A stretch of DNA of 64,000 nucleotides, taken from assembly GCA_022792835.1 (NCBI GenBank), contig JAAWBT010000005.1, positions 34,841-98,840 of the forward strand. The letters run 5' to 3'. Numbering within the stretch: position 1 is the first letter of the stretch; each line of letters begins with the position of its first letter. The notes under the pieces were generated by a model. That model was given only the letters and a program-made list of their open reading frames with translations, was not told where the DNA came from and did no database searches. The translations under genes were made by a program, and so were the position numbers. Source of the DNA: Lachnospiraceae bacterium (GTDB taxonomy: Bacteria > Bacillota > Clostridia > Lachnospirales > Lachnospiraceae). This document shows, one piece after another, positions 42,659-51,227 of this stretch.

Positions 42659-43465
42659 TCAGTCTTCCACCAAGTCCTTCTTTAAGGGCAGCCAGTCCAG
42701 GAAACCGCAGACTGCCCGGTCCCAGTAATCCCAGTCATGGGCGCCCGGCCCTTCTTCATAAGTCAGCTCCACCCCCGCCGCCCTCATAGCGTCGCGGCAG
42801 CGAATGTTGCAGGGATACAGAAAATCCTCCATCCCGCAGCACTGATAGATGGGCGGTACAGAAATTCCTGCTGCCTTCATCTTTCGGAGTCGTTCCATCA
42901 GGTCATACTCACTCTTCTCGAAAGACGGATTCTCCCCAAAGGCTGCTCTGACCATCTCTTTGGTCAGGGTGGGGGAGGTTCCGTCTGTCAAAGTAACCAC
43001 ATCCAGCGCCCCAGAAATACTTCCGATCCGTCCATACTGCCCCGGTTTAGAAAGCCCTGAGAGGACCGCGCCATAGCCGCCCATGGAAATCCCGCCTATA
43101 AAGGTATTCTCCGGCTTTCTGGAAATGGGGAAAAAGGCTTTCGCCACCCTTGGAAGTTCTTCCGTAACAAAGGTATGATAGGCCGGACCATATTTCATAT
43201 CGCAGTAAAAGCTGTTCTGCACCGACGCAAAGATCACCGCCAGTTTTCTCTGCTGGGCATAGAGGGCAATCTTCGTGTGATAGAGCCAGACATTACAATC
43301 CCCCGTCGCCCCGTGGAGCAGATACAAAACCTGATACTTTTTTCCTTCCTCATAAAACTGCACTCCGTCCGGATCCGGCCCGCTGGTTTTGGATGGAAGC
43401 ACAGCGCTTATCACCGTATGGCTCTTAAGGCTTTCCGAATAAAACTGCATCGATAAAACTGCCAT
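42659..43465 (-). CDS. Esterase-fold alpha/beta hydrolase (EstA/tributyrin esterase-like)
   Basis: A 268-residue esterase of the S-formylglutathione hydrolase/EstA type. The nucleophile elbow is FIGGISMGGYGAVL, the oxyanion-side motif is LYLLHGATGD, and the His near the end is in GPGAHDWDYWD. It lacks a signal peptide. It is the last gene of the sugar-ABC operon and follows the Tm-1-like gene by 12 bases with a GGAGGAGAG ribosome site. In this context it could hydrolyse an ester or lactone of the imported compound. Confidence 0.88.
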   Translation of the reverse strand: MAVLSMQFYSESLKSHTVISAVLPSKTSGPDPDGVQFYEEGKKYQVLYLLHGATGDCNVWLYHTKIALYAQQRKLAVIFASVQNSFYCDMKYGPAYHTFVTEELPRVAKAFFPISRKPENTFIGGISMGGYGAVLSGLSKPGQYGRIGSISGALDVVTLTDGTSPTLTKEMVRAAFGENPSFEKSEYDLMERLRKMKAAGISVPPIYQCCGMEDFLYPCNIRCRDAMRAAGVELTYEEGPGAHDWDYWDRAVCGFLDWLPLKKDLVED

Positions 43466-43477
43466 ACTCTCCTCCTG

Positions 43478-44710
43478 TCAAAGTTCTAATATTTTTAAAA
43501 ACTCCATGGCCGCTGCCTCGGCAAAGCAGTCGTCACTGATGTTGGCATCCACCACGGTCAACCGAACCTGTTCTCCTGCATACCGACGAAAGGCAGCCAC
43601 CATGGCCCTGTCTGTTTCCGGGTCATAGAGCGCACCTCCCGGAGCCGACGTCTCACAGCACCCCCGCTCCGGCACGACAAGCGCCACAGGGCGGCGAGAA
43701 CGGTTCAGCCGCTCGCAGACCAGTTTTGCCGCAAAAGAGGCCTCCTCTGGATAGAGCTTACAGTGGCAGATGGAGGAATTGTGGTACACCCGTTTTCTCC
43801 TGTCAATCTCCGGCGGCAGACTGTTTCCCTTTTCATCAATAAAAAAGTCAATCATATCCAGACCTCCGGGAACCACTGCCATGGGAAGCCCTTTTTCAAT
43901 GGCCAGAAGCAGTCGGTCTTTGGCGCCGCTGCAATAACCCCCGTAAATCTCACAGACAATCTCATGAAGTGTCATATCAAGCACCGCATCGATCCGTGCC
44001 TCGCCAATCAGCGATTCCATACACCGGCCTCCCACACCGTTGGCATGAAAAACCATAGGTTCAAAGTTCCCCTTTTCCGAGATCAGTCTGAGCGCATGTT
44101 CCGTACCCTTTGTGGTCACCCCCAACATCGTTGCGGCAATCACCTGCTTTCCCGGCTCTGTCTGGTGGACCTTCCCGTAACGGGCCAGCCCCATGGCCGC
44201 GCTGCACACATTCCCGATCAGAGTCTTTGTAACGGCATTCAAGCCCGCAATGTCCGCCACGGTAGGGATCACAAAGATATCCTTTTCTCCCACAAACTGC
44301 TCCATGGTCCTGACTCCGCAGGCCAGAGAAGAGGCTATGATCTTCGGGACGCCAAAGGGCAGCCCCTTCATAGCCGGGGCTGCCATGGTCGCGTTCTGTC
44401 CGCCTCCAATGGACAAAACCGCAGCGAAGCGTCCCTCTCCATAAAATCTTGTCAGGGCAGGAATCAGAGCCTTCCGCATAGTCTCGATCCGCTCCGCCTT
44501 GCTAAGAGCCTCAAACTGCTCTCTGCCCACCCCGGCCTCGGAAAGAATCTGAAGGGGCGATATGTCCGCCCCCTCCGATTCAAGCCCCTTTGTACTGTTG
44601 TCGATCAAAAACACACCAAACCCGTTCTCTTCGATAAAAGATTTTGCATAAAAGGCTTCCTCTTTTTTCGTATCCAGGGATTCAATCAGTGCAATGGTCT
44701 TTTCTGCCAT
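43478..44710 (-). CDS. Tm-1-like ATP-binding domain protein (UPF0261)
   Basis: A 410-residue protein of the UPF0261 family, whose plant relative is the tomato Tm-1 virus-resistance protein. N-terminal ALIESLDTKKEEAFYAKSFI and VLSIGGGQNATMAAPAMKGL form the ATP-binding part; the middle has VFHANGVGGRCMESLIGEA, the C-terminus VVPERGCCETSAPGG. Bacterial members sit in sugar or acid catabolic operons but their reaction is not established. Here it lies between the lactonase-like and esterase genes of the ABC operon. Confidence 0.9.
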   Translation of the reverse strand: MAEKTIALIESLDTKKEEAFYAKSFIEENGFGVFLIDNSTKGLESEGADISPLQILSEAGVGREQFEALSKAERIETMRKALIPALTRFYGEGRFAAVLSIGGGQNATMAAPAMKGLPFGVPKIIASSLACGVRTMEQFVGEKDIFVIPTVADIAGLNAVTKTLIGNVCSAAMGLARYGKVHQTEPGKQVIAATMLGVTTKGTEHALRLISEKGNFEPMVFHANGVGGRCMESLIGEARIDAVLDMTLHEIVCEIYGGYCSGAKDRLLLAIEKGLPMAVVPGGLDMIDFFIDEKGNSLPPEIDRRKRVYHNSSICHCKLYPEEASFAAKLVCERLNRSRRPVALVVPERGCCETSAPGGALYDPETDRAMVAAFRRYAGEQVRLTVVDANISDDCFAEAAAMEFLKILEL

Positions 44711-44713
44711 AAC

Positions 44714-45532
44714 CTAAGCTCCTATCACACGGCCGGAAGCAATCAGATCCAACATCTCCGGCGCATGGGTCGGCAGGATAAATTCCTGTCCTCCCGCCTG
44801 GTCTCTGAGCTCCACAATACTGTTCCATTCCTCCGCGATATTCACAAACCGGGAAGGCGGCGTAATCTCATAACCCAGTTCTTCCACCGGCTTGATATTG
44901 TCGTAGGTGAAAATCAGATCTCCACAACAGTGGAAATCCCCCTCCTTCGTATGGACCACCACGGTCTGGTGTCCCACAGAATGGCCCGGAGTCAGATACA
45001 CACGGATGCCGTCTAGGACCTCACACGCTCCGTCCAGGAGCACAAATTCTCTACCTTCCCACTGAGGATGAATCCGCGGTTCAATATTCAGGCGGGGATC
45101 CTCATAGGACTTGTAGTACAGCGGAATGGGGTTCTTGGCAAACTCGTATTCCTTCCTCTGGGCATACAGCTTTGCATTTTTAAACATGGGAGTGTAATAT
45201 ACATGATCCCAGTGGAGATGGGTATAGATAATGTCCGTGATCTCCTCACAGCCCACCCCCAGTTTCTCAAGCTGTTCATGAACTGCATATCCCTCCGGCT
45301 GAACGGAACCGGGATGATGATATTTGTCGGCAATGGCCGTACTGGACATTCCCGTGTCAATCATAATCTTCTTCCCGTCCCCCTGTACCAGAAAGCAGGC
45401 CACCGGAAGCTTAATCACATCATCCTCCCCCGGTTTCAGATAATGCTTATGGGTTGTATTATGATACAGATAGTTGGACCTGCTCGCTGTCACAAGTCCC
45501 GTGTTGATCGGTGTAATCGTATATTCCTTCAT
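44714..45532 (-). CDS. Metallo-beta-lactamase-fold hydrolase, AHL-lactonase-like
   Basis: A 272-residue MBL-fold hydrolase with the metal motif IIYTHLHWDHVYYT, the second His in TPGHSVGHQTVV, the Asp in HCCGDLIF and the final His in ILPTHAPEML. Length and motif order match the N-acyl-homoserine lactonase (AiiA) group, which hydrolyses lactones. In a carbohydrate operon with UlaG nearby, a sugar-lactone substrate is more likely than a quorum signal; this is inference. No signal peptide. Confidence 0.87.
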   Translation of the reverse strand: MKEYTITPINTGLVTASRSNYLYHNTTHKHYLKPGEDDVIKLPVACFLVQGDGKKIMIDTGMSSTAIADKYHHPGSVQPEGYAVHEQLEKLGVGCEEITDIIYTHLHWDHVYYTPMFKNAKLYAQRKEYEFAKNPIPLYYKSYEDPRLNIEPRIHPQWEGREFVLLDGACEVLDGIRVYLTPGHSVGHQTVVVHTKEGDFHCCGDLIFTYDNIKPVEELGYEITPPSRFVNIAEEWNSIVELRDQAGGQEFILPTHAPEMLDLIASGRVIGA

Positions 45533-45556
45533 AGTCCTGGTTCCCTCCTGCTGTTC

Positions 45557-46165
45557 TTATTCTTTCTTTAACAAATGCATAAGCTGATCCTCCCAGTGGA
45601 TCTGGGCTGTCTCCTCAATGAGTTCCGCAATCTGCCCTGCTTTCACCGCCGTCTTCTCAAAAGCCACAATGCCATGGCCTTTTAAAATAAGCGCCAGAAG
45701 GCCCGGGTTCTTGTCAATGGCTTCAAACACCTTCGGAAGCTCTTCTTCCGTCACGGCCTGAGTCTTTACATCCACCACCGGAATGGGATACTTTAATTTT
45801 AATTCCGCATGCATGGTTACCAGGGCAACCTCCTCAAAATGCAGAGAATTCACAATGGCGTAAGGACTGTGAGTGTGGACAATCCCCCCGATCTCCTGGT
45901 ATCTGCGATAAAGATTTCCGTGAAGCGTGGACTCCCTGGTGGGCTTTAAGTCCCCAAAGACCAGGTTTCCGGCAAAATCCGTGATACACAGATTGTCCTG
46001 CGTACACTGGCCGTAGGAGAGACCGCTGGGTTTTACAATCATCAGATCCTCCCCCGGAATCCGGACACTTAAATTTCCCCCGGTCCCTGTCTGGATCCTG
46101 CTCTCCCAGGTCCGCGCTGCTGCCTTTAAAAAATCATCTTTGGCTTTCAAAAAATTTGGATTCAT
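45557..46165 (-). CDS. Class II aldolase/adducin-family protein (copy 1)
   Basis: A 202-residue zinc aldolase or epimerase of the FucA/AraD family. Zinc ligands are in GIVHTHSPYAIV (two His) and LKGHGIVAFEK (third His); the N-terminal GTGGNLSVRIPG is the phosphate-binding loop. Members cleave sugar-1-phosphates to DHAP plus aldehyde or epimerise pentulose-5-phosphates. It follows the permease in the ABC operon; a second, different family member is at 53740. Substrate undecided. Confidence 0.9.
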   Translation of the reverse strand: MNPNFLKAKDDFLKAAARTWESRIQTGTGGNLSVRIPGEDLMIVKPSGLSYGQCTQDNLCITDFAGNLVFGDLKPTRESTLHGNLYRRYQEIGGIVHTHSPYAIVNSLHFEEVALVTMHAELKLKYPIPVVDVKTQAVTEEELPKVFEAIDKNPGLLALILKGHGIVAFEKTAVKAGQIAELIEETAQIHWEDQLMHLLKKE

Positions 46166-46188
46166 TCCAATCTCCTTCGTTTTTCCTG

Positions 46189-47208
46189 TTATGCTGCTGC
46201 CGCCTGACGACGTTTTTTCATCCGCTTAAAGAAGCCATCCCTTTTCAGTCCGCTCATCTTATAGCTGGAATACATATCAAAGGCAATGGCAGCAATGATG
46301 ATAATTCCTTTCACTAAATCGTGATAGATTGCATCCACGCCAAGAAGCCTCAGTCCGTTGCTTATGATTCCGATCAAAAGGGCGCCGAACATGGCCCCTT
46401 GGAGGGTGCCGCTGCCCCCCCTTAAACTGACGCCGCCCACCACGATTGCCGCCAGCACGTCATTCTCATAGCCATTGGCCTGAAGAGAAGAAGCCTGCTG
46501 ATTCATGCTGGAAAGCACAATACCAGAAAGGGCGCCCATAAATCCAGAAATCATATAGGCTGTACAGATCACCTTTTTCACTGGGATTCCAGAAAGCTTG
46601 GAAGCCTCCCTGTTTCCACCCACACTGTAAAGCCATCTGCCGTACACCGTGTGATTCATCAAAATATAAGAAAATACAAAACATGCCGCCAAGATATAGA
46701 CGGGAATCGGAATCCCCAAGAGCCGCCCGGAACCAATGGCGGTGAACAGCCTGCAATTCATCACATTGATTAACTGGTTCCCGGTGATATACTGGACAAT
46801 ACCGTAAAGAACCTGGTTGGTGGCCAGAGTCAGGAGGAATGCCGGAATATCAAACTTGGAGAGGACCAGGCCGTGGAACAGGCCGGAAAGAAGGCCGCAC
46901 CCAAGCCCTGCAGCCATGGCTGCCACTGCGCCGCCGTCACTGCTGTTGAAGTGAAGGATCAGGGCACAGCAGCATGCGCCGCTGACCGCCGCGTTTCCGC
47001 TGACCGTCCGGTCGATGCCTCCAAGGAGCACAGCAAATGTAGCGCCGCAGATCATGATCCCGGTCAGGGACACAGAATAAAGCACACTTCTGAAATTCCC
47101 CCAGGTTAAGAAAATACCGGGGAGCATAACCGCAAAGACCAGGCAGATGATGAGAAGTACCACCACCCGGCGGAATTGATATAATTTATGTAAAATCGGA
47201 TTATGCAT
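46189..47208 (-). CDS. Sugar ABC transporter permease (RbsC-like, copy 1)
   Basis: A 339-residue BPD-type 2 permease with about nine hydrophobic segments. The family's cytoplasmic coupling motif is seen in VVGGVSLRGGSGTLQGAMFG. The start overlaps the ATPase stop by 8 bases. With the second permease at 48718 it should form the heterodimeric channel of one importer, as in Lsr- and rhamnose-type systems with two different permeases. Confidence 0.93.
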   Translation of the reverse strand: MHNPILHKLYQFRRVVVLLIICLVFAVMLPGIFLTWGNFRSVLYSVSLTGIMICGATFAVLLGGIDRTVSGNAAVSGACCCALILHFNSSDGGAVAAMAAGLGCGLLSGLFHGLVLSKFDIPAFLLTLATNQVLYGIVQYITGNQLINVMNCRLFTAIGSGRLLGIPIPVYILAACFVFSYILMNHTVYGRWLYSVGGNREASKLSGIPVKKVICTAYMISGFMGALSGIVLSSMNQQASSLQANGYENDVLAAIVVGGVSLRGGSGTLQGAMFGALLIGIISNGLRLLGVDAIYHDLVKGIIIIAAIAFDMYSSYKMSGLKRDGFFKRMKKRRQAAAA

Positions 47209-48721
47209 CGTTTTGTCCCTCCTTTCCTGTCATTCCAAAACCAGAGGAAGCAAGCAGGATGTCCTCCTGAGTCACACTACCGTCATCAAATTCCTTCACC
47301 ACATGTCCGTCCCGCATGACAATAATCCTGTGAGCCACCCGAAGTACCTCGGCGATATCAGAGCTGATCAGCAAAACCGCGACGCCTTTTTTCGCCAGTT
47401 CCTCAATAAATTCATAAATTTCGTCTTTGGCTCCAATATCAATACCCACCGTGGGCTCGTCGATGAGGATCACTTTTAAATCTCTGGTAAGCCATTTTCC
47501 AAGGACTGCCTTCTGCTGATTGCCGCCTGACAGATTCCCCACCTGTACTTTGGGATTGGCCGGCCTTAAGTCCACCAGCTTCACAGTCTCTTCTCCCAGC
47601 TTGTCCTCAGAAGCTTTCTTTACAAATCCGCTTTTCGCCAGCCTGTCATAATTGGTCACTGCCACATTTCTGGTCACGGACAAAAGCGGTGCAAACCCCT
47701 GGGTCCTTCTGTCCTCCGGGATCAGGCCGAAACCCGCCCGGATCGTCCCTTTGATCCCGGCTTTCATGGATTTTCCCTCAAACAGAATCTCTCCTTTGTC
47801 ATAAGGGTCCGCCCCGAATATACTTCTTATCACTTCTGTCCGGCCAGCTCCCACCAGCCCTGTGAGAACCAGTACTTCACCCTTTTTGACGACAAAGTTC
47901 ACATCTTCATAATATCCCAGCCTGGTAAGGCCCTTAACCTCAAGGACCGTCTCCTCTTCTGACATGGCAAGCTCTCTGGAAGCTGTCGCCTCACTGAGCC
48001 TTTTCCCAATCATCATCCGCACCACTTCGCCGGGGATGATGTCTTTCTTTTCCACTACGCCGGCGTTTTTTCCGTCCCGCAGGATGGTGATGCGGTCCGC
48101 CAGGTTAAAGACCTCCTCCAGACGGTGGGAAATATAGACGATGCTGACTCCCCGTTCTTTTAACTGTCCAATAATCTGAAACAGCATCTCAGATTCTTTT
48201 TTGCTTAGGGAAGCCGTAGGTTCATCCATGATAATCAGCTTTGCATCCGTAGACAGGGCCTTAAGGATCTCCACCATCTGTTTCTGGGCAACACTTAAGG
48301 TCTCCACAATGGCATCTGCCTCCAGCGGAAAATCATATCGTTTGATCAGCCGGGCGATCTCCTTTTTTTCTTTCCCATAATGAATCACACCGAGCGTATT
48401 CTTCTCCTTCCCAAGAAGGACATTCTGGGTGATGCTTAAAGTGGGAACAAGGGAAAGCTCCTGGAACACGCAGGCAATTCCCTGCTTCGTTGCATCCTCG
48501 CGGGTATTAATCTCGATAGGGTTCCCTTCTAACAGGATCTCTCCTCCGTCCTTGGGATAAACGCCGGTGAGGATTTTGATCAAGGTCGATTTTCCTGCCC
48601 CGTTTTCTCCTAAAAGGGAATGGACTTCTCCCTTCCTGATATCAAAATTTACATGGTCAAGGGCATGGACATGGGAGAAAATTTTTTCGATGTTCTTCAT
48701 CTCAAATAATAAATCACTCAT
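47201..48721 (-). CDS. Sugar ABC transporter ATPase with two ATP-binding domains (RbsA-like)
   Basis: A 506-residue double nucleotide-binding protein. Domain 1 has GENGAGKSTLIKIL, LSVAQKQMVEILKAL and LIIMDEPTASLS. Domain 2 has a degenerate Walker A, GLVGAGRTEVIRSI, with intact signature NLSGGNQQKAVLGKWL and LIDEPTVGIDIG. This asymmetry is normal for the RbsA/MglA/AraG group. Starts and stops overlap the flanking permease genes by 4 and 8 bases, giving tight coupling. Confidence 0.95.
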   Translation of the reverse strand: MSDLLFEMKNIEKIFSHVHALDHVNFDIRKGEVHSLLGENGAGKSTLIKILTGVYPKDGGEILLEGNPIEINTREDATKQGIACVFQELSLVPTLSITQNVLLGKEKNTLGVIHYGKEKKEIARLIKRYDFPLEADAIVETLSVAQKQMVEILKALSTDAKLIIMDEPTASLSKKESEMLFQIIGQLKERGVSIVYISHRLEEVFNLADRITILRDGKNAGVVEKKDIIPGEVVRMMIGKRLSEATASRELAMSEEETVLEVKGLTRLGYYEDVNFVVKKGEVLVLTGLVGAGRTEVIRSIFGADPYDKGEILFEGKSMKAGIKGTIRAGFGLIPEDRRTQGFAPLLSVTRNVAVTNYDRLAKSGFVKKASEDKLGEETVKLVDLRPANPKVQVGNLSGGNQQKAVLGKWLTRDLKVILIDEPTVGIDIGAKDEIYEFIEELAKKGVAVLLISSDIAEVLRVAHRIIVMRDGHVVKEFDDGSVTQEDILLASSGFGMTGKEGQNDA

Positions 48722-49725
48722 TCTGCCACCGCCTTTTTCTCACGGGCAATCGCCGCCGCCCTGGTTGTCTTCTTCTGCATATAGTCATTATAGAAAGCAT
48801 CAAACACCAGCATCACCACGATCACGACGCCGCTGACCACCGCCTGAGTCTGGGTGGAGAAATTATACTTCATGATGCCGTTTTTAAGAACCTGCATAAA
48901 CAGAACGCCGATCACCGTCCCGATCATATCCCCTCTGCCTCCGGCAAAGGCGCAGCCGCCGATGACCGTAGCGGAGATTGCCTGGAACTCAAACCCCATT
49001 CCGGTGGCCGTCTCTGCCGCCCGGTTCCGTCCAAGAAGGAACAGCGCTCCGATGTATGCGCAGAAAGCCGAGATCATAAAAGCCGTCATCTTTACTTTCA
49101 CAAAACTAATGCCGGAGTACTCTGCCGATTTCCGGTTGGACCCCATGGCGTAAAGATAGGTTCCGGATTTGGTCCTTTTCAGATAAAACTGTGCCAGAAT
49201 GGCCAGCAGGAAAAAGGCTGCCACGGAATAGTAAAGACCTCCGGGGAAGGCGCCGCCCAAAGCAGAAATGGACGGGTTATTGATGGTTTCCGTAGTGATC
49301 AGCCCCGCAGAATTGCGGATGGCAAACACCAGGATCAATCCTGTAAAAATCATCTTCGTGGACAGGGTCGCCACAAAATCCGGGATCTGGAGAACTGCCA
49401 CACAGATTCCGTTTAACATGCCTCCCAGAAGGGCCACAGCCAGGGCAATCAGAAGAATCGCCATCAGGGGCAGGGCCGTATAATGATACAGATGGGCAAC
49501 CACCATGCTGACAAGCCCCAGGAGCGCTCCGCAGGACAGATCATTTCCACCGGTGATGATACACATAGTCACACCCACGGCCAACATCCCCACCACCGAG
49601 GCCTCTCTGAGAAGGGTCATGATGTTATTCACCGTGAAGAAACTGCTGCTGGTCGTGCCGAAAACGATCAGCAGGATCACCAGCAGTACAAATGAAATCA
49701 TTCGTCTTAATGTTTCCTGTCTCAT
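48718..49725 (-). CDS. Sugar ABC transporter permease (RbsC-like, copy 2)
   Basis: A 335-residue permease homologous to the one at 46189, with ATVIGGCAFAGGRGDMIGTV as the coupling-loop region and GGNDLSCGALLGLVSM in the first half. The ATG follows AAGGAGAGGAT. It is separated from the binding-protein gene by an 81-base spacer with a strong stem-loop. Together with copy 1 it forms the membrane part of the importer. Confidence 0.93.
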   Translation of the reverse strand: MRQETLRRMISFVLLVILLIVFGTTSSSFFTVNNIMTLLREASVVGMLAVGVTMCIITGGNDLSCGALLGLVSMVVAHLYHYTALPLMAILLIALAVALLGGMLNGICVAVLQIPDFVATLSTKMIFTGLILVFAIRNSAGLITTETINNPSISALGGAFPGGLYYSVAAFFLLAILAQFYLKRTKSGTYLYAMGSNRKSAEYSGISFVKVKMTAFMISAFCAYIGALFLLGRNRAAETATGMGFEFQAISATVIGGCAFAGGRGDMIGTVIGVLFMQVLKNGIMKYNFSTQTQAVVSGVVIVVMLVFDAFYNDYMQKKTTRAAAIAREKKAVAE

Positions 49726-49743
49726 ATCCTCTCCTTAAATTCA

Positions 49744-49775
49744 GACCGGGCGGTTTTGTCAAACACCGCCCGGTC
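49744..49775 (-). promoter_or_regulatory. Intercistronic stem-loop after the binding-protein gene
   Basis: GACCGGGCGGT (49744-49754) and ACCGCCCGGTC (49765-49775) form a perfect 11-bp stem. There is no T-run on the transcribed strand, so it more likely blocks 3' decay or partly attenuates transcription, raising binding-protein levels over the permeases. Confidence 0.65.
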
Positions 49776-49806
49776 AGGATTAATCAGTCGAATACACTGC
49801 TGTCTT

Positions 49807-50901
49807 TTACCAGCGGTCCTCTGCTCCGATCGTTCCTACATTTTCTTTGGTGATCGTCATAGGGGGCATTTTAATCACAGGAGTTTCCGTGAAAGTGCTG
49901 GTATCAATGTTGCTTCCCAGATACATCATCAGAAGACGGGCAGCCGTTGCTCCCTGATCGTAGCAGTTGGTATAAACCGTGCCGGTGATGATGTCCTGCT
50001 CGATATATTCCAGAGCCTTAGTCTCACCGTTGGCGCCCCAAATCAGAATATCCTTATAGTCCAGATTCTGGCAGGCCATGCCGGCTCCCTCTGCCATCTG
50101 GTCGTTGTGGCAGAAAACTGCGTCGATCTGATCGCCGTACTTGTTGAGATAATCCTGCATAACTGTATTGGCCTTTTCCATATTCCACTCTGCGGTCTGC
50201 TCGTCGAGGATCTTGATGTCTGGATGATTCGCCATGGATGCCTGGAACCCTTCCTCCAGGTTCTCTCCGCGGGTTGCGCCGGGCTTTGCCTGAATGACTA
50301 CTACATTTCCGGAACCGCCTAAGGACTCGGCGATTTCTTCTCCGATGGCGTAACCCGCCTCATAATCCGTCATAGCTACCAGGCCCGCATGGGGAGTCTC
50401 TGCATCAATGTTGATACATACCACGGGGATCCCTGCTTTCTCTGCGTCGGCCACAGCCGCCGCTGTGGTTGCGGAGTTGTAAGGCTGGAAGATGATTCCG
50501 TCATATTCCTGGGCAATCAGATCGTAAATAATCTGAATCTGCTTGTCTGCATTGGTCTCACCGTCAAAAATATTGTAGGTAACATTGGACCAGTAGGAAA
50601 GCTCGTTTCCGATTCCGGTGCCCCACGCCGTGCCGTTTGCCTCTGTGGCATTGGAGGGAACCCAGGCAATCTTCAACTCATCCGTATAAGGATTGACGGA
50701 AGATGTCTTGGTGGCAATCCCACCAGAAGAAGCTGCCAAAGCTTCGCTTTTTTCCTCTGCTGCCTTCGTACCCTCCGCAGCCGTAGTCGCGTTCGCATCC
50801 GCCTTTTTGTCATTGTCTGAGTTGGCTGCCGCGCATCCGGCCGCGCCCATCACACAGACCACCGCCAGGGCTGCTGCCATAAACCGTTTCATTTTCCTCA
50901 T
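49807..50901 (-). CDS. Sugar ABC transporter substrate-binding lipoprotein
   Basis: A 364-residue periplasmic-binding-protein type 1 (RbsB-like) protein. Residues 1-24 are a lipoprotein signal with Cys in MGAAGCAAANSD, followed by an Ala/Lys linker. Family parts are YDLIAQEYDGIIFQPYNSAT, VVCINIDAETPHAGLVAMTD and DAVFCHNDQMAEGAGMACQN. The ATG at 50901 follows GGAGG by 9 bases. First gene of an eight-gene operon. The ligand is unknown; the family binds pentoses, hexoses, AI-2 and sugar alcohols. Confidence 0.93.
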   Translation of the reverse strand: MRKMKRFMAAALAVVCVMGAAGCAAANSDNDKKADANATTAAEGTKAAEEKSEALAASSGGIATKTSSVNPYTDELKIAWVPSNATEANGTAWGTGIGNELSYWSNVTYNIFDGETNADKQIQIIYDLIAQEYDGIIFQPYNSATTAAAVADAEKAGIPVVCINIDAETPHAGLVAMTDYEAGYAIGEEIAESLGGSGNVVVIQAKPGATRGENLEEGFQASMANHPDIKILDEQTAEWNMEKANTVMQDYLNKYGDQIDAVFCHNDQMAEGAGMACQNLDYKDILIWGANGETKALEYIEQDIITGTVYTNCYDQGATAARLLMMYLGSNIDTSTFTETPVIKMPPMTITKENVGTIGAEDRW

Positions 50902-50982
50902 AAACTTATACCTCCATTTCTTCGTTCGTCCGCACAGGTTTCTTCTGTGCTCCCCGGATATCTCCGCCGGCATGTTATCAAA

Positions 50983-51011
50983 AATCTAGCATACAATCTT
51001 CCCTCAGTCAA
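50983..51011 (-). promoter_or_regulatory. Promoter of the sugar ABC operon
   Basis: On the minus strand TTGACT (51011-51006), 17-base spacer ending TGC, TAGATT (50988-50983). Confidence 0.75.
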
Positions 51012-51026
51012 TATTCTCTCGTCATT

Positions 51027-51042
51027 TTGCACATATTCTCAC
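51027..51042 (-). promoter_or_regulatory. Putative SorC-type site A (ABC operon)
   Basis: GTGAGAATATGTGCAA on the minus strand, 15 bases upstream of the -35 box. It resembles the palindrome at 57598-57613 and the element at 51134-51149. Confidence 0.55.
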
Positions 51043-51133
51043 AATAATAGCCCTATTTTATGTATTTTATTTAATTTTTCATTCCATTTTTTGGCAATTA
51101 TGTCCAAAAATAGTTTCTATTTTTTTTAAGCAA

Positions 51134-51149
51134 GCGAAATTATGTGCAG
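51134..51149 (+). promoter_or_regulatory. Putative SorC-type site B (kinase operon)
   Basis: GCGAAATTATGTGCAG, 16 bases upstream of the -35 box; 12 of 16 bases match site A. Confidence 0.5.
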
Positions 51150-51165
51150 TTTACTCGCTTTTCTG

Positions 51166-51194
51166 TTGACAGAAAAAAACGGATATGCTACACT
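51166..51194 (+). promoter_or_regulatory. Promoter of the kinase operon
   Basis: TTGACA (51166-51171), 17-base spacer ending TGC, TACACT (51189-51194). Confidence 0.85.
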
Positions 51195-51227
51195 TCATTT
51201 AAATTTTTCAGAAAGGTGGTATCAGCT

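Larger units (their letters stand above)
50902..51227. other. Divergent control region of the sugar regulon
   Basis: This 326-base gap holds two divergent promoters and two copies of a TATGTGCA-containing element. No gene is seen in it. Confidence 0.8.

Noticed and set aside
43763..45016. 417-codon plus-strand open frame
   Set aside because: Antisense to the Tm-1-like and lactonase-like genes, which have clear family motifs; the mirror frame shows none.
44714..45532. Quorum-quenching AHL lactonase
   Set aside because: The fold fits, but it is inside a sugar importer operon of a Firmicute; the lactone is probably metabolic.
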